64,000 bases of DNA from positions 110,566,447 through 110,630,446 of the forward strand of contig NC_080164.1 in assembly GCF_950295315.1 (NCBI RefSeq), in the 5' to 3' direction. This document shows, piece by piece, positions 43,066 to 53,919 of this stretch. Below the pieces are notes generated by a model. The model was not told the origin of the DNA. It searched no databases and saw only the letters and a list, made by a program, of their open reading frames with translations. Positions within the stretch are counted from its first letter, which is position 1, and each line of letters begins with the position of its first letter. Source of the stretch: Erinaceus europaeus (taxonomy: Eukaryota > Chordata > Mammalia > Eulipotyphla > Erinaceidae). The position numbers and the translations under genes are program-made.

Positions 43066-43222
43066 TTTTACTGAGAATATCAGAAAGAGTGTGAGAGATC
43101 AAAGCACTTCTTCACTATCTATGGAGTTACCCGTGCTTCTGTCCTTGGTGTTGTCCATTTGGTTCCAAAGTGGTGCCAGGGATCACATGTCTTCCACAAC
43201 TGAGCCTCCTCCCAGCCGCAGG
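43066..43222 (-). mobile_element. Diverged SINE, reverse
   Basis: ACTGAGAATATCAGAAAGAG, GAGCCTCCTCCCAGCC-type end. Weak. Confidence 0.4.
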
Positions 43223-43235
43223 AAATAATTTTAAG

Positions 43236-43248
43236 AAGAGAATAAAAG
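43236..43248. repeat. Left target-site duplication (AAGAGAATAAAAG)
   Basis: Identical to 43533-43545. Confidence 0.9.
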
Positions 43249-43532
43249 GGAGTCTGGTAGTAGCACAGCGGGTTAAGCGCAGGTGGCACTAAGCGCAAGG
43301 ACAGATGTAAGGATGCAGGTTTGAGCCCTGGCTCCCCACCTGTAGGGAGGTCGCTTCACAAGTGGTAAAGCAGGTCTGCAGGTGTCTCTCTTTCTCTCCC
43401 CCTCTCTGTCTGCCCCTCCTCTCTCCATTTCTCTCTGTCCTATCCAACAACAATGATATCAACAACAATAATAATAACTACAACAACAAGGGCAACAAAA
43501 GGGAAATAAAGAAAGAAAAAAAATTTTAAAAA
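43249..43532 (+). mobile_element. Group I SINE, full length, well preserved
   Basis: Head GGAGTCTGGTAGTAGCACAG, body, CCTATCCAACAACAATGATA and CAAGGGCAACAAAAGGG end. A perfect 13-bp duplication flanks it. Confidence 0.95.
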
Positions 43533-43545
43533 AAGAGAATAAAAG
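43533..43545. repeat. Right target-site duplication (AAGAGAATAAAAG)
   Basis: Identical to 43236-43248. Confidence 0.9.
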
Positions 43546-44440
43546 TCACTGATTACATGAATACATTTATTTTTTTTTTAATTTGCTTGATTTTTAGGGA
43601 AAGTTCCAAAATTTAGATGAGTCTTAGGTTGTTAAATCCATGGAGGACAAAGTTAATGACACTCTGAGTTTTCATAATCGCTTTATAATTATGTTTTCAA
43701 TAAAGCACAGATTAATCGCCATGTGCAATGTGTGATTCTTGGGTGGAATAGGGCTGCAGCTGCTCCTAGATGATCAGAATGCTAATCAAATCACGTTCAC
43801 AACCTGCATTGTCACATACTCTTTTTTAATAATTTCATTTATAAGACCTTTTAACTTACGTATTATGAAGAAATTGCTCTTTTTGTTAGATCAGAAGAAA
43901 GGGTTAAATTGCTCTCACGAAGTTAATATAGAAATCCAAGGAGATGCTGTATCAGAAACCACTGGCAAACTGTGTCATGTCAGAGTGTTCGATGAGCCCA
44001 AGTGGGAATGTGCTGTTTCCACAGTCACACTTGCTCATTGTTAATGCTCTAATTAGAAAAAGAATGTGTTCTAGGAAGCAACTAATAGAATGCATCTTTC
44101 AAACTCAATCCAAAGTGACTTATAAATTGCTATTAGTTAATCAATTCAAGGAATGATGCTCTCAATGTTGGCATTTTATAGATACCAGCAGGTAATCACA
44201 GTATCAGAATTTAGGATTTAGGTCATTCTCACCAAATCTTTTTGTTAATGAAGAGTCTACATGGGCTTATAATAGACACACACACTATTATTGCCTAACT
44301 TTGTCAGTACTTTAGAACAACTGCAATAATAGTAAAAATATTTTTTCCTGTGTTTTACATTTATTCACCCCAAAATTAGGCTCTTTATATTTTGTGTATT
44401 ATGTATGTTTCAGCACAACTGCTCAAAATTATCTTTTAAA
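43546..44440. other. Unrecognised sequence
   Basis: A 101-codon open frame at 43739-44044 shows no domain and is not called. No repeat family recognised. Confidence 0.5.
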
Positions 44441-44471
44441 AATATATTTTGTTTTATTTTATTTTATTTTT

Positions 44472-44486
44472 GTCTCCAGGATTATT
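44472..44486. repeat. Left target-site duplication (GTCTCCAGGATTATT)
   Basis: Fifteen bases identical to 51956-51970. The bases before it (about 44445-44471, T-rich) are the A-tail complement of the host SINE. Confidence 0.93.
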
Positions 44487-45849
44487 TATTTATTTATTTA
44501 TTTTTTAAAATTTTTTATTTAAGAAAGGATTAGTGAACAAAAGCATAAGGTAGGAGGGGTACAACTCCACACAATTCCCAACACCCAATCCCCATAACCC
44601 ACCCCCTCCCATGGTAGCTTTCCCATTCTCTATCCCTCTGGGAGCATGGACCCAGGGTCGTTGAGGGTTGCAGAAGGTAGAAGGTCTGGCTTCTGTAATT
44701 GCTTCCCCGCTGAACATGGGCGTTGACTGGTCGGTCCATACCCCCAGTCTGCCTCTCTCTTTCCCTAGTAGGGTGTGACTCCGGGGAAGCTGAGCTCCAG
44801 GACACATTGATGGGGTCTTCAATCCAGGGAAGCCTAGCCAGCATCCTGGTGGCATCTGGAACCTGGTGATTGAAAAGAGAGTTAACATATGAAGCCAAAC
44901 AATTTGTTGAGCAATCATGGATCCCAAGCTTGGAATAGTGGAGAGGAAGTGTTAGGGAGGTACTCACTGCAAACTCTAGTGTAGTCCTGCTTTCAGGTAT
45001 ATATTCTGCAGTAGTTTATGGATACGTGTGCACATAAGCTCTCTCTCACAGAAACTGGTGTATATCTAGGTTATGGGACTTTGTTAGAAAGTGAACTACC
45101 TGAGATGAAATTAGAGTGTACTATGAAAGGAAAGGTCTCACCCGAGTAATGAAGCTGAAGGGTTGTCATTCCACACGTGAAGTCTCTGGATACATTCTGA
45201 GGTGAAGCATGTTGAGGTAGCAATCGTTGCTTTGGTTAGGTTGTGATCGGCAGATGCAATGTTATTTGGTTTGGATTGGGAGATGCATACGGGAAAGTGG
45301 GCCCTATCCAAGGGTTCCAGGACTGGGGGAAGTAGGGGCTCTATAGTGAAGATGTGAGGTTCCTGCTGTCTTAGGGTTCAAAAAGACAATCAATATTTAA
45401 TATTATCATCACATTATTTGTTAATTGGGTTAACTTTGAAAAGTCCCTTTGTTATGGTTTGCTGGACAGTACCCAGTATCTTGTATATAGCTGTGCTATT
45501 GGAAGCTTCTAATCTACTTGGTCTAGGCTTTTGAGAGAGTCCGCATATCAAATACATAGCCTATATATTAAAAAGATTCAGTTTGTCTTTTGAGAAACTT
45601 TGAGACATACAATTGATTTCCCCCTCTCATATTAATTAGCTACTGATTTATATGTCTACATTTTGCTAGGAGTGTACATAAACACCATTCCCACCACCAA
45701 AGGACTGTGACCCATCCCTCCTGCCCACTCCCACCCCCCACTGGCCCAGGAAGCTACATTCCTACCCCTCACCACTGGGTTTTTACTTTGGTGCCCTACT
45801 TACAATTTGATCAGGTCCTGCTTTTAGTTTCCCTTTCAGATCTTCTTAG
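44487..45849 (-). other. Long-class L1 3'UTR with poly(A) signal
   Basis: About 1.36 kb, the reverse of the 3'UTR at 5668-7017. The final 450 bp (44515-44970 here) is shared with the half-L1 tail. TTTATT at about 44498-44503 is the complement of AATAAA next to the A-tail. Two overlapping frames of about 140 codons (44505-44967) occur in the tail in several copies but have no known domain. Confidence 0.85.
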
Positions 45850-48800
45850 TCAGCTTCTGTTGATGAGTGGGATCATCCCATACTCATCTTTATCTTTCTG
45901 ACTTAGTTCACTTAACATAATTCCTTCTAGCTCTGTCCAAGATGGGTCAGAGAAGGTGGGTTCATTGTTCTTGATAGCTGCATAGTATTCCATTGTGTAG
46001 ATATACCACAGCTTTCTCAGCCACTCATCTGGTGTTGGGCACCTGGGTTGCTTCCAGGTTTTAGCTATTATGAATTGTGCTGCTATGAACATAGGAGTAC
46101 ACACCTCTTTTTGGTTGGGTGTTATGGAGTCCTTGGGGTATAACCCCAGGAGAGGAATTATTGGGTCATATGGAAGGTCCATGTCTAGCCTTCTGAGAGT
46201 TGTCCAGACTGCGCTCCATAGAGGCTGTACCAATTTACATTCCCACCAGCAATGTAAAAGGGTTCCTCTGTCCCCACATCCTCTCCAGCATTTGTTGCTG
46301 CTGTCCTTTTTGATGTATGCCATTCTTACAGGAGTGAGGTGGTATCTTAGTGTTGTCTTGATTTGCATTTCTCTGATAATCAGTGACCTAGAGCAGTTTT
46401 TCATATGTTTGTTAGCCTTTTGGATCTCCTCTGTGGTGAATGTTTTGTTCATTTCCTCTGCCCATTTTTGGATGGGGTCATTTGCTTTTTTGGTGCTAAG
46501 TTTGCTGAGCTCTTTATATATTTTGTTGATTAGTTTCTTGTCTGATGTCTGGCATGTGAAGATCTTCTCCCATTCTGTGAGGGGTCTCTCTGTTTGTTTA
46601 ATAGATTCTTTGGATGTGCAGAAGCTTTTCAATTTGATGTAGTCCCATTGGTTTCTTTCTGCTTTGGTTTTCCTTGCTATTGGGTTTGATTCATCAAAGA
46701 TGTCCTTGAGGTGTATGTGGGAAAGTGTTTTACCAATGTTTTCCTCTAAGTATTTGATTGTTTCTGGTCTGACATCTAGGTCTTTGATCCATTTGGAGTT
46801 GATTTTTGTTTCTGGTGAGATAAAGTGGTTCAATTTCATTCTTCTGCATGTTTCAACCCAGTTTTCCCAGCACCATTTATTGCAGAGAGCCTCCTTTTTC
46901 CATTTAATCCTTTGGGCACCCTTATCAAAGATTAGATGCCCATAGGTGTTGGAATTTACTTCTGGGCTTTCAATTCTGTTCCACTGGTCTGTATGTCTAT
47001 TTTTGTTCCAGTACCATGCTGTTTTGATGATGATGGCTTTTTAATATAGTTTTAGGTCTGGGAGTGTGATGCCTCCATTTCTGTTTCTTTTCCTTAAGAT
47101 GGTTTTGGCAATTCTAGGTGTTTTCAGGTTCCAGATAAATGATTGTAGTTTTTGTTCTATTCTCTTAAAGAAGCCTGGTGGAACTTTGATGGGTATTGCA
47201 TTAAATTTGTATATGGCTCTGGGGAGAATATTCATTTTGATGATATTTATTGTTCCAATCCATGAGCATGGGATATCTTTCCATTTCTTGGTATCAGTTT
47301 CTATCTCCTTGAGTAGCGACTCATAGTTTTCAGTATACAAGTCTTTCACTTCTTTGGTCAACTTTATTCCTAGGTATTTGATTGATTTTGCTGAAACAGT
47401 AAATGGGAGTGATTTCTGGATGTCTTCTTCTTCAGATTTAGTGTTTGCATAAAGAAAAGCCACTGATTTTTGTACATTGATTTTGTAGCCTGATACTTTG
47501 CTATATTGCCTAACAACTTCCAGTAATTTTCTACTGGATTCTTTAGTTCTTTCTATGTATACTATCATATCATCTGCAAATAGTGAGAGCTTGACTTCTT
47601 CCCTTCCAATCTGGATTCCTTTGATTTCTTTCTCTTGCCTGATTGCTATGGCAAGAACTTCCAATACTATGTTGAAGAGTAACGGTGACAGTGGACAGCC
47701 CTGTCTAGTCCCCGATCTGAGGGGGAATGCTTTCAGCTTCTCTCCATTGAGTATGATGTTGGCTGTAGGTTTGCTATATATAGACTCCACTATCTTGAGG
47801 AATTTCCCATCTATTCCCATTTTCTGTAGAGTTTTGAGCATGAATGGGTGTTGGATTTTGTCAAAGGCTTTCTCTGCATCTATTGAGATAATCATGTGGT
47901 TTTTGGCTTTGCTTTTATTGATGTGATGAATGACATTGATTGATTTACGGATGTTGAACCAGCCTTGCATTCCTGGTATGAATCCCACTTGGTCATGATG
48001 AACAATCTTTTTGATGTGTTGCTGTATCCGGTTGGCCAAGATCTTGTTTAATATTTAGGCATCTATGTTCATCAGAGATATTGGTCTGTTGTTTTCCTTT
48101 TTTGTTGTGTTCCTATCAGCTTTTGGTATCAGGGTGATGTTGGCTTCATAAAAGGTGGAAGGGAGTATTCCTGTTTCTTCAGTCTTATGGAATAGCTTAA
48201 GAAGTATGGGTATTAACTGTTTCCTGAATGTTTTGTAGAATTCATTTGTGAAGCCATCTGGTCCAGGACTTTTGTTGTTGGGTAGATTCTTAATAACGGT
48301 TTCAATTTCTTTGTCTGTGATTGGTGCATTTAGATTTTGTAGTTCTTCTTGGTTCAGTTTTGGAAGTGCATAGGTTTCTAGGAATTGTTCCATTTCTTCC
48401 AGATTCTCTAGCTTGGTGGCATATAGTTCTTTATAGAAGTTTCGTGGAATTCTCTGGATTTCTGTGGTGTCAGTTGTGATATCTCCTGCATTGTTTACAA
48501 TTCTATTAATTTGAGTCTTCTCTCTTTTTTGTTTGGTGAGTCTGGCTAGGGGTTTGTCAATTTTGTTTAATCTTTCAAAGAACCAACATTTGGCTTCATT
48601 GATCTTTTGTATGGTTCTTTTATTTTCGATGTTGTTTATTTCTGCTCTAACTTTAGTGATTTCTGTCCTTCTGGATGCTTTAGGGTTCCTTTGTTCCTCT
48701 TCCTCTAAGTCCTTGAGGTGTGTAGTAAGGTCGTTCATTTGGGCTTCTTCTTGGTGTTTAGTATGTGATTGTATGGCTATAAGTTTCCCTCTCAGTACTG

Positions 48801-49673
48801 CTTTCGCTGTGTCCCAAATATTTTGATAGGTTGTGTCTTCATTTTCATTAGTTTCCAGGAACATTTGAATTTCCTGTTTGAGTGAGTCTCTGACCCAGTG
48901 GTTCTTAAGGAGCATGTCGTTTAGTTTCCAAATTCTATGTCTTTTAATAATTTTCCGTTTGTTGTTAAAAGTTAGTTTTACTCCACTGTGGTCTGACAAG
49001 ATACTTGGGATGATTTCAATGCTCTTGAATTTATTGATGCTGTCTTTGTGGCCTAACATGTGGTCTATCCTTAAGTATATGTTGTGTGGATTTGAAAAGA
49101 AGATGTATTCCAGTTTTTTGGGGTGGAGGAGTCTGAAAATGTCCAAGAGGTCTAGTCTGTCAATCTCTTCATTCAATTCTCTTGTATCTTTATTGGTTCT
49201 CTGCTTTGTTGATCTGTCTAAGTGTGAGAGTGGGGTATTGAAGTCTCCCACTATTATTGTATTACTATTGATGTATTTTTGAAATTCTTTCAATAGGTGT
49301 TTAATGTATTTAGATGGTCCCTCGTTGGGTTCATAAATGTTAATAATTGTTAAGTCTTCTTGGCTGATTGATCCTCTAATATTATGTAATGTCCTTGCCT
49401 ATCTTTTACTACTTTATTTAATTTAAAATCTATCGTGTCTGAGATGAGAATGGCTGTTCCTGCCCTTTTTTGTGGACTGTTAGCCTGTATGATAGTTTTC
49501 CATCCTTTCACTTTAAGTCTGTGTTTATCTTGTTGTGACAGATGGGATTCTTGCAAGCAGCATATGGTTGGGTTATGTTTTCTGATCCATCCCCCCACCC
49601 TGTGCCTTTTGAAGGGTGAGTTTAAGCCATTGACATTTATTGATATTATGGATTTAATGTATTGTAGTGCCAT
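45850..49673 (-). pseudogene. L1 ORF2 (endonuclease-reverse transcriptase), three lesions
   Basis: The start is taken as the ATG at 49673 (MALQYIKSIISINVNGLNSP), which aligns with the same start at 60140; an upstream in-frame ATG at 49688 would add five residues. Counting the lost base, the frame is 1275 codons, about the usual L1 length. The N-terminal endonuclease shows ICCLQESHLSQQDKHR and, after the lesion, [14 protein letters not shown]. The RT core has [34 protein letters not shown] and catalytic FADD (47569-47580). The C-terminal motif [18 protein letters not shown] is at about 46254-46307. Lesions: a 1-bp deletion at about 49381 (ATATTAG for ATGATTAG), AAA to TAA at 48053-48055 and TAT to TAA at 47041-47043. 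Confidence 0.93.
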
Positions 49674-49733
49674 TGTTCTAAAAAACAATTTGTTTACTCT
49701 GATATATTACAAGTATTATAGTGATGTTCTTGT

Positions 49734-50648
49734 TTATAAGAGGTCTTTTAGTACCTCTTTCAGGGCCAGCTTGGTGATAGTTGCCTCCTTTAACTGTTGT
49801 TTGTCTAAGAAGGTTTTGATCCCTCCATCTAGCTTGAATGAAAGTCTGGCAGGATATATTATCCTTGGTTGAAACCCTTTTTCATTCAGGGCTTGATAGA
49901 TATCTTGCCACTCCCTTCTGGCTTTTAGAGTTTGAGTTGAGAAATCTGCAGAAAGTCTTATGGGTTTTCCCCTGTATGTGACTTTTTGTTTCTCTCTTGC
50001 AGCCTTTAGGATCCTTTCTTTATCCTTACTTCATCTCATTGTGACTATGATGTGTCTTGGTGTCTTTAGGTCTGGGTTGATTCTGTTTGGTACTCTCTGG
50101 GCCTCTTGCACCTTGATATCCTTTCTGTTATTCAGATCTGAGAAGTTTTCTTCTATTATTTCCTCTAGAATGTTTGCTTCCCCTTCCTCTCTTTCTTCCT
50201 CTGGCAGGCCAATTAGATGAGTGTTACTTCTTTTGAGATCAACCCATATGTCTCTGTTGTTGTTTTCAGTGTCTCTCAATCTCTTTTTAAGCTCTTTCAC
50301 CTCTTTCTTAGTTTTCTCTAACTCATCCTCTGTCTGACTAATTCTGTTTTCTGCTTCTGTTAGTCTGCTTTCCCTTGCCTCAGCTTCTTTCTTCATTACA
50401 GCTATTTCAGCTTTCAGTTCTCTAATTGTCTCAAGATAATCAGTATTTTCCTTGGGGGTCTCAACTGTTGTTTCCCTAATACTGCCATTCCTTTCCTCAA
50501 ATGTTGTTTTCATTTCTGTGATTAATAAGTTTATTATTGCTTGCATACTTTTCTTATCTATGGTTACTTCTGACTGATTTGTGGTTTCTTCTGGGCTCTT
50601 GTCTTCATTCATTGGGGTAGCAGTTTTATTTGTTTTTAATCGACCCAT
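49734..50648 (-). pseudogene. L1 ORF1 (RNA-binding chaperone), one nonsense change
   Basis: The frame opens MGRLKTNKTATPMNEDKSPE and runs 305 codons including the final TAA (49734-49736), with no frameshift. A single AGA to TGA change (50031-50033) ends translation after 205 residues; the forward copy has AGA AGA AGT at this point. Residues about 70-155 are heptad-rich and charged (coiled coil). Residues about 155 onward carry the RRM-like and C-terminal domains, with IIGLPEEEREEGEANILEEI-type and YPARLSFKLDGGIKTF marks. The family protein forms trimers on L1 RNA and is needed for retrotransposition. The truncated product would lack the C-terminal domain. Confidence 0.92.
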
Positions 50649-51955
50649 TTTTTTTTATTTATGTGTTTCTCTCTTTTTTTTTTTAATGCTCTGTTGTTCC
50701 TCAGTTGTTGTGTTTTGAGCACAAGTAACACTGTACTAAATACCTTTATGACAATTGCACTCACCAACCTCCGGAATTACAGTAGCAACTGAAGTAAGTA
50801 TTGAAGGAGTTTAATCGTTACCAGTTAGCCAAAAAATTTCTCCAGTCCGTGAAAAAATAGTAACCAAATACCAGTGAAGAAAGAGAAAAGAAAGAGAGGA
50901 TAGCAAGAATAGACAGTTATGCAAATCTACTATCCAGTGTATATTCTAGGGGTAACAAGAGTGTAAAGGGAACTAGAGCAGAGATACACACATAGAGAGT
51001 CCACTCTGGGTCAGATTTCTTCCCCAAAGTAATTCACAAATTCAGAAAGGCAAAAAAGAAAGAAGTGTATGACAAGATAAAAAAATAAATAAATAAATAA
51101 AAGAGATAGAGAGAGATAAGAGAGAGAAAAGGGAGAAGATAAGAAGAAGGGTTGTAATTAAAGAGCAGTGCGAGGAACTTCCCAAATGTGTATCAGTGAG
51201 TTTAAAAAAAAAAAAAAAAACCCTGTTTGGTGCTATGGGGTATCCTGCTAGTAGCTGATCCCAGGCACTGCTTATGGGGGGGGGGGGCAGGAAGGATGTA
51301 TGCTTGAAAATTAAAAGGAAGAAAAAAGAATTTTTTTCCCCTATTCTAATTCTTAACCCAAATTAAGTTATAGACACCTCCTTGGTGTCACCGCTATGGC
51401 CCCTTATTGGCTGGCCTGCTAAAGGCAGAAAATCCTATTGTTTACACGAGATGTGTCCAGAGCTCAAAGGCTAGCCACTTCTCAGTCCGCCATCTTCTGG
51501 GAACCCCCCCCCTCCAGACTTTTTTAAAGGATTTCTCAAAAATGAAAACTAGCTCCAAATCCTTTGATCCGATGAGAGCTCTACTCAAGAAGTCTTTGGA
51601 TCTGCTCTCAGGGTCGCGGTGGACCCTGGAGACTCCCAAGAGAAAGCCCCTGAGCTAAAGTGCTCTCTCCGGGTCCTCTGCCCGCCGCGCTCTGCAACCG
51701 GTGGAGGAGCCGCCTTCCTGGGCGGGCGGAGGACAATGCCCGGCGCACTCGCCTTGCCCGGCACCCTGGGAATTCTGGAACCCCGCTAGTCCGTGTCACC
51801 TTTACTCTAATTCTTAACCCAAATTAAATTGTACACACTTTTTGGTGTCACCCCTTATTAACTGGCCTGCTAAAGGCAGAAAATCCTACCGTTGCCTACG
51901 ATGCGATCAGAGCGCTCGCTGTTAGCGACTTCTCAGTCCGCCATCTTCCTCTCCC
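50649..51955 (-). promoter_or_regulatory. L1 5'UTR with two promoter monomers
   Basis: Two related units lie head to tail on the reverse strand, one starting at 51955 and one near 51510. Both begin (C)AGAAGATGGCGG or GGAAGATGGCGG followed by ACTGAGAAGT and share GGATTTTCTGCCTTTAGCAG and TTAATTTGGGTTAAGAATTA. AAGATGGCGG is the known YY1-type site found at L1 5' ends. The outer unit (about 445 bp) contains a CpG-rich block at 51600-51800 that the inner one lacks. The rest (50649-51340) is A/G-rich leader. Confidence 0.85.
51600..51800. promoter_or_regulatory. CpG-rich block in the outer L1 promoter monomer
   Basis: Dense CpG content (for example GCCCGCCGCGC, GGGCGGGCGGAGG, GCCCGGCGCACTCG) in an otherwise AT-rich window. 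Retained CpGs suggest a recent insertion or little germline methylation decay. The forward L1 at 58342 has no such block. Confidence 0.75.
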
Positions 51956-51970
51956 GTCTCCAGGATTATT
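51956..51970. repeat. Right target-site duplication (GTCTCCAGGATTATT)
   Basis: Identical to 44472-44486 and at the same time part of the extra 3' module of the host SINE. Confidence 0.93.
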
Positions 51971-52282
51971 GTTGGGGCTCAGTGCCTGCACCACGAATTC
52001 ACTGCTCCTGGAGGCTATTTTTTTCCCTTTTGTTGTCCTGGTTGTTTTATCATTGTTATGGTTATTATTGTTGTTGTTATTGATGTCATTCTTGTTGCAT
52101 AGAAAAGAGAGAAATTGAGAGAGGAGGAGAAGAGAAGGGCAGAGAAAGATAGACACCTACAGACCTACTTTACTGCTTGTGAAGCGGTGCAAGTGGGGAG
52201 CTGGGGACTCGAACCAGGGTCCTTATGCCGGTCCTTGCACTTTACACCATGTGCACTTAACCATCTGGGCTACTGCCCATCC
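51956..52282 (-). mobile_element. Group I SINE, extended form, reverse; target of the full-length L1
   Basis: Extra 3' module (CCACGAATTCACTGCTCCTG), tail CCCTTTTGTTGTCCTGGTTG, GA-rich body, GGGGACTCGAACCAGGGTCC and head complement ACCATCTGGGCTACTGCCCA. Its A-tail side continues left of the L1 at about 44445-44486. Confidence 0.9.
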
Positions 52283-52440
52283 CCCAACATATTTTATTTT
52301 AATGTGAGATAGATAGATGGATACACTGGAGCACTGCTCAGCTCTTGTTTGTGGTGGTGCTGAGAGCTGAACCTCAGTTGGACTATGGAGCCTCAGGTAC
52401 AAAAGGCCTTTTGTATAATCATTGTGCTGTCTCCCTCACC
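52283..52440 (-). mobile_element. Group III SINE, reverse
   Basis: TTTTAATGTGAGATAGATAG, GGAGCACTGCTCAGCTCTTG, GCTGAACCTCAGTTGGACTA and head complement ATCATTGTGCTGTCTCCCTC. Confidence 0.8.
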
Positions 52441-52516
52441 TTCACAATTACCTTAAGAATAGATTTGTTGGCACTGATTTCTCAGTTATTTTCCCTTAGG
52501 GAAGTCATTATTTCTC
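52417..52516. repeat. 100-bp direct repeat, source copy
   Basis: Identical over all 100 bases to 52875-52974. It spans the head end of the group III SINE and the sequence to its right, so this is the original location. Confidence 0.93.
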
Positions 52517-52670
52517 TTCTAAATGTAAGGATAGCTTTATTTTCTGGATATAGAATCTGGGTGGTCAGGTTTTCTTTAAAATTTTAAGAACTTCACATCA
52601 TTATGTATTTTGTTGCATGCTTATTAATGAATACTCTGCTATAAATTTATTCCAAACATAGCAACAATGA
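52441..52670 (-). mobile_element. Possible ancient L1 ORF1-region fragment, reverse
   Basis: AGGATAGCTTTATTTTCTGG, ATATAGAATCTGGGTGGTCA and TTAATGAATACTCTGCTAT follow the order of the ORF1 3' region of old L1s in reverse. Weak. Confidence 0.35.
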
Positions 52671-52679
52671 AATGACCCC

Positions 52680-53218
52680 AAAATGACCTCAAAAATGAGA
52701 AGATATGAACAGAGTAGTCACCACAGAAGAGATCCAAAAGGCATGAAAAAAATGCTTCAAGTCACTGTCAGAGAAATGCAAATAAAGACTACAATGAGAT
52801 ACCACTTCACTCCTTTGAGAATATCATGCATCAGAAAAGGTAGCATCAACAAATGCTGGAGAGATTGTGGGGACAATCATTGTGCTGTCTCCCTCACCTT
52901 CACAATTACCTTAAGAATAGATTTGTTGGCACTGATTTCTCAGTTATTTTCCCTTAGGGAAGTCATTATTTCTCCTACACATCTGATGAGACTATAAATT
53001 GGTCCAACCCCTGTGGAGAGCAGTCTGGAGAACTCTCAGAAGGCTAGAAGTGGACCGACCCTATGATCCTGCAATTCCTCTCCTGGGAATATATCCTAAG
53101 GAACCAAACACACCTATCCAAATATATATACCTAAACTCATACCAGCACAATTTGTAATATCAAAACCTGGAAGTAACCCATGTGTTTAGCTGCAGATGA
53201 ATGACTGAGAAAATTGTT
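52680..53218 (+). mobile_element. L1 ORF2 C-terminal fragment interrupted by a copied 100-bp insert
   Basis: ORF2 sequence from about the [11 protein letters not shown] position to before the EWL position, lacking a 3'UTR. The Cys/His motif region is broken at 52874: about 11 bp of L1 are replaced by the 100-bp insert, and L1 resumes at CTACACATCTGATGAGACT (52975). Confidence 0.82.
52875..52974. repeat. 100-bp direct repeat, inserted copy
   Basis: Exact copy of 52417-52516, placed inside the L1 fragment 458 bp downstream in the same orientation. Confidence 0.93.
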
Positions 53219-53239
53219 TTTTGGTTTTCTATCTTTTAG

Positions 53240-53620
53240 GTGAGACAGTGTTCTGGGCTGAACTGTGCTCTTCTTCAATTCATAGATAGAAATCTTAAAT
53301 GACTCTATTGGGAGATAGACCCTTTAAAGAAGTAAGTCAAATGAAGCTGTTATGGTAGGTCCTGCTCAATTATTTGAGCTTTCATAGTAAGAGGAAAATT
53401 AAACGCATAGGGAGATACAAAGGATACAATGTATGTTGACAAAAATTAGGAGGTCACAACAACATGGTAGGCATATATGAGCCAAAGAGAGATGCCTCAG
53501 AAGATACCTTGATCTTAGAATTCTACTTGTCAGAAGTGTGGGAAAAGGAACTTAAGCTGTTTAAGCCACAGTCTTCAGTATGTGTTAAGGCACCCCTAAC
53601 AACCAGTACAGAAGCAGGGG
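53240..53620 (+). mobile_element. Old MaLR-type LTR (MLT1-like)
   Basis: The ordered marks TGTTCTGGGCTGAACTGTG, TATTGGGAGATAGACCCTTT, AAAGAGAGATGCCTCAGAAG, ACCTTGATCTTAGAATTCTA and GCTGTTTAAGCCACAGTCTT match the MLT1 LTR layout as I know it. It is strongly diverged, as expected for an ancient eutherian element. Confidence 0.68.
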
Positions 53621-53693
53621 GTGAGATTGGGTGGGGTCTTCTGCCAGGAGACATAGAATTTTACATGAGTCCTTGGACTCTATTGTACCAACT

Positions 53694-53708
53694 TCAGACT
53701 GAGTTTTT
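53694..53708. repeat. Left target-site duplication (TCAGACTGAGTTTTT)
   Basis: Identical to 53904-53918. Confidence 0.9.
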
Positions 53709-53903
53709 TTTAAATATATATGTATTTATTCTCTTTTGTTGCCCTTGTTGTTTTATTGTTGTAGTTATTATTGGTGTCATTATTGTTGGATAAGACAGAG
53801 AGAAATGGAGAGAGGAGGGGAAGGCAGAGAGGGGGAGAGAAAGACACCCACAGATTTGCTTCATTTCCTGTGAAGTGACTCCCCTTCAGGTGGGAGCCAG
53901 GAG
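53709..53903 (-). mobile_element. Group I SINE, 5'-truncated, reverse
   Basis: Tail CTCTTTTGTTGCCCTTGTTG, TTTATTGTTGTAGTTATTAT, GA-rich body and CCCCTTCAGGTGGGAGCC. It stops before the tRNA-like head and is flanked by a perfect 15-bp duplication. Confidence 0.92.
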
Positions 53904-53918
53904 TCAGACTGAGTTTTT
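53904..53918. repeat. Right target-site duplication (TCAGACTGAGTTTTT)
   Basis: Identical to 53694-53708. Confidence 0.9.
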
Positions 53919-53919
53919 G

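Larger units (their letters stand above)
44487..51955 (-). mobile_element. Full-length L1, reverse strand, nearly intact
   Basis: 7469 bp from the A-tail complement (44487 onward, ATTT units) to the 5' end at 51955, which reads GGGAGAGGAAGATGGCGG on the reverse strand. Order: 5'UTR with two monomers, ORF1, 60-bp spacer, ORF2 and long-class 3'UTR. A perfect 15-bp target-site duplication flanks it. It landed in a reverse extended group I SINE. Only one nonsense change in ORF1, and one 1-bp deletion plus two nonsense changes in ORF2, were found. Confidence 0.96.

Noticed and set aside
43739..44044. 101-codon open frame on the forward strand
   Set aside because: No domain or conserved motif recognised and no neighbouring exon-like signals.
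44505..44967. Two overlapping frames of about 140 codons in the L1 3'UTR, also seen at 6551-6988
   Set aside because: They recur because the 3'UTR itself is repeated. No domain, and the two copies only share frame openness as expected from high sequence identity.
45970..46642. Forward open frames opposite L1 ORF2 (up to 190 codons), also at 63196-63843 in reverse
   Set aside because: Antisense shadows of a conserved coding sequence. They appear opposite every good ORF2 copy.
53464..53793. 109-codon forward frame
   Set aside because: Runs across the MLT1-like LTR end and into a SINE tail, so it is a chance fusion of repeats.
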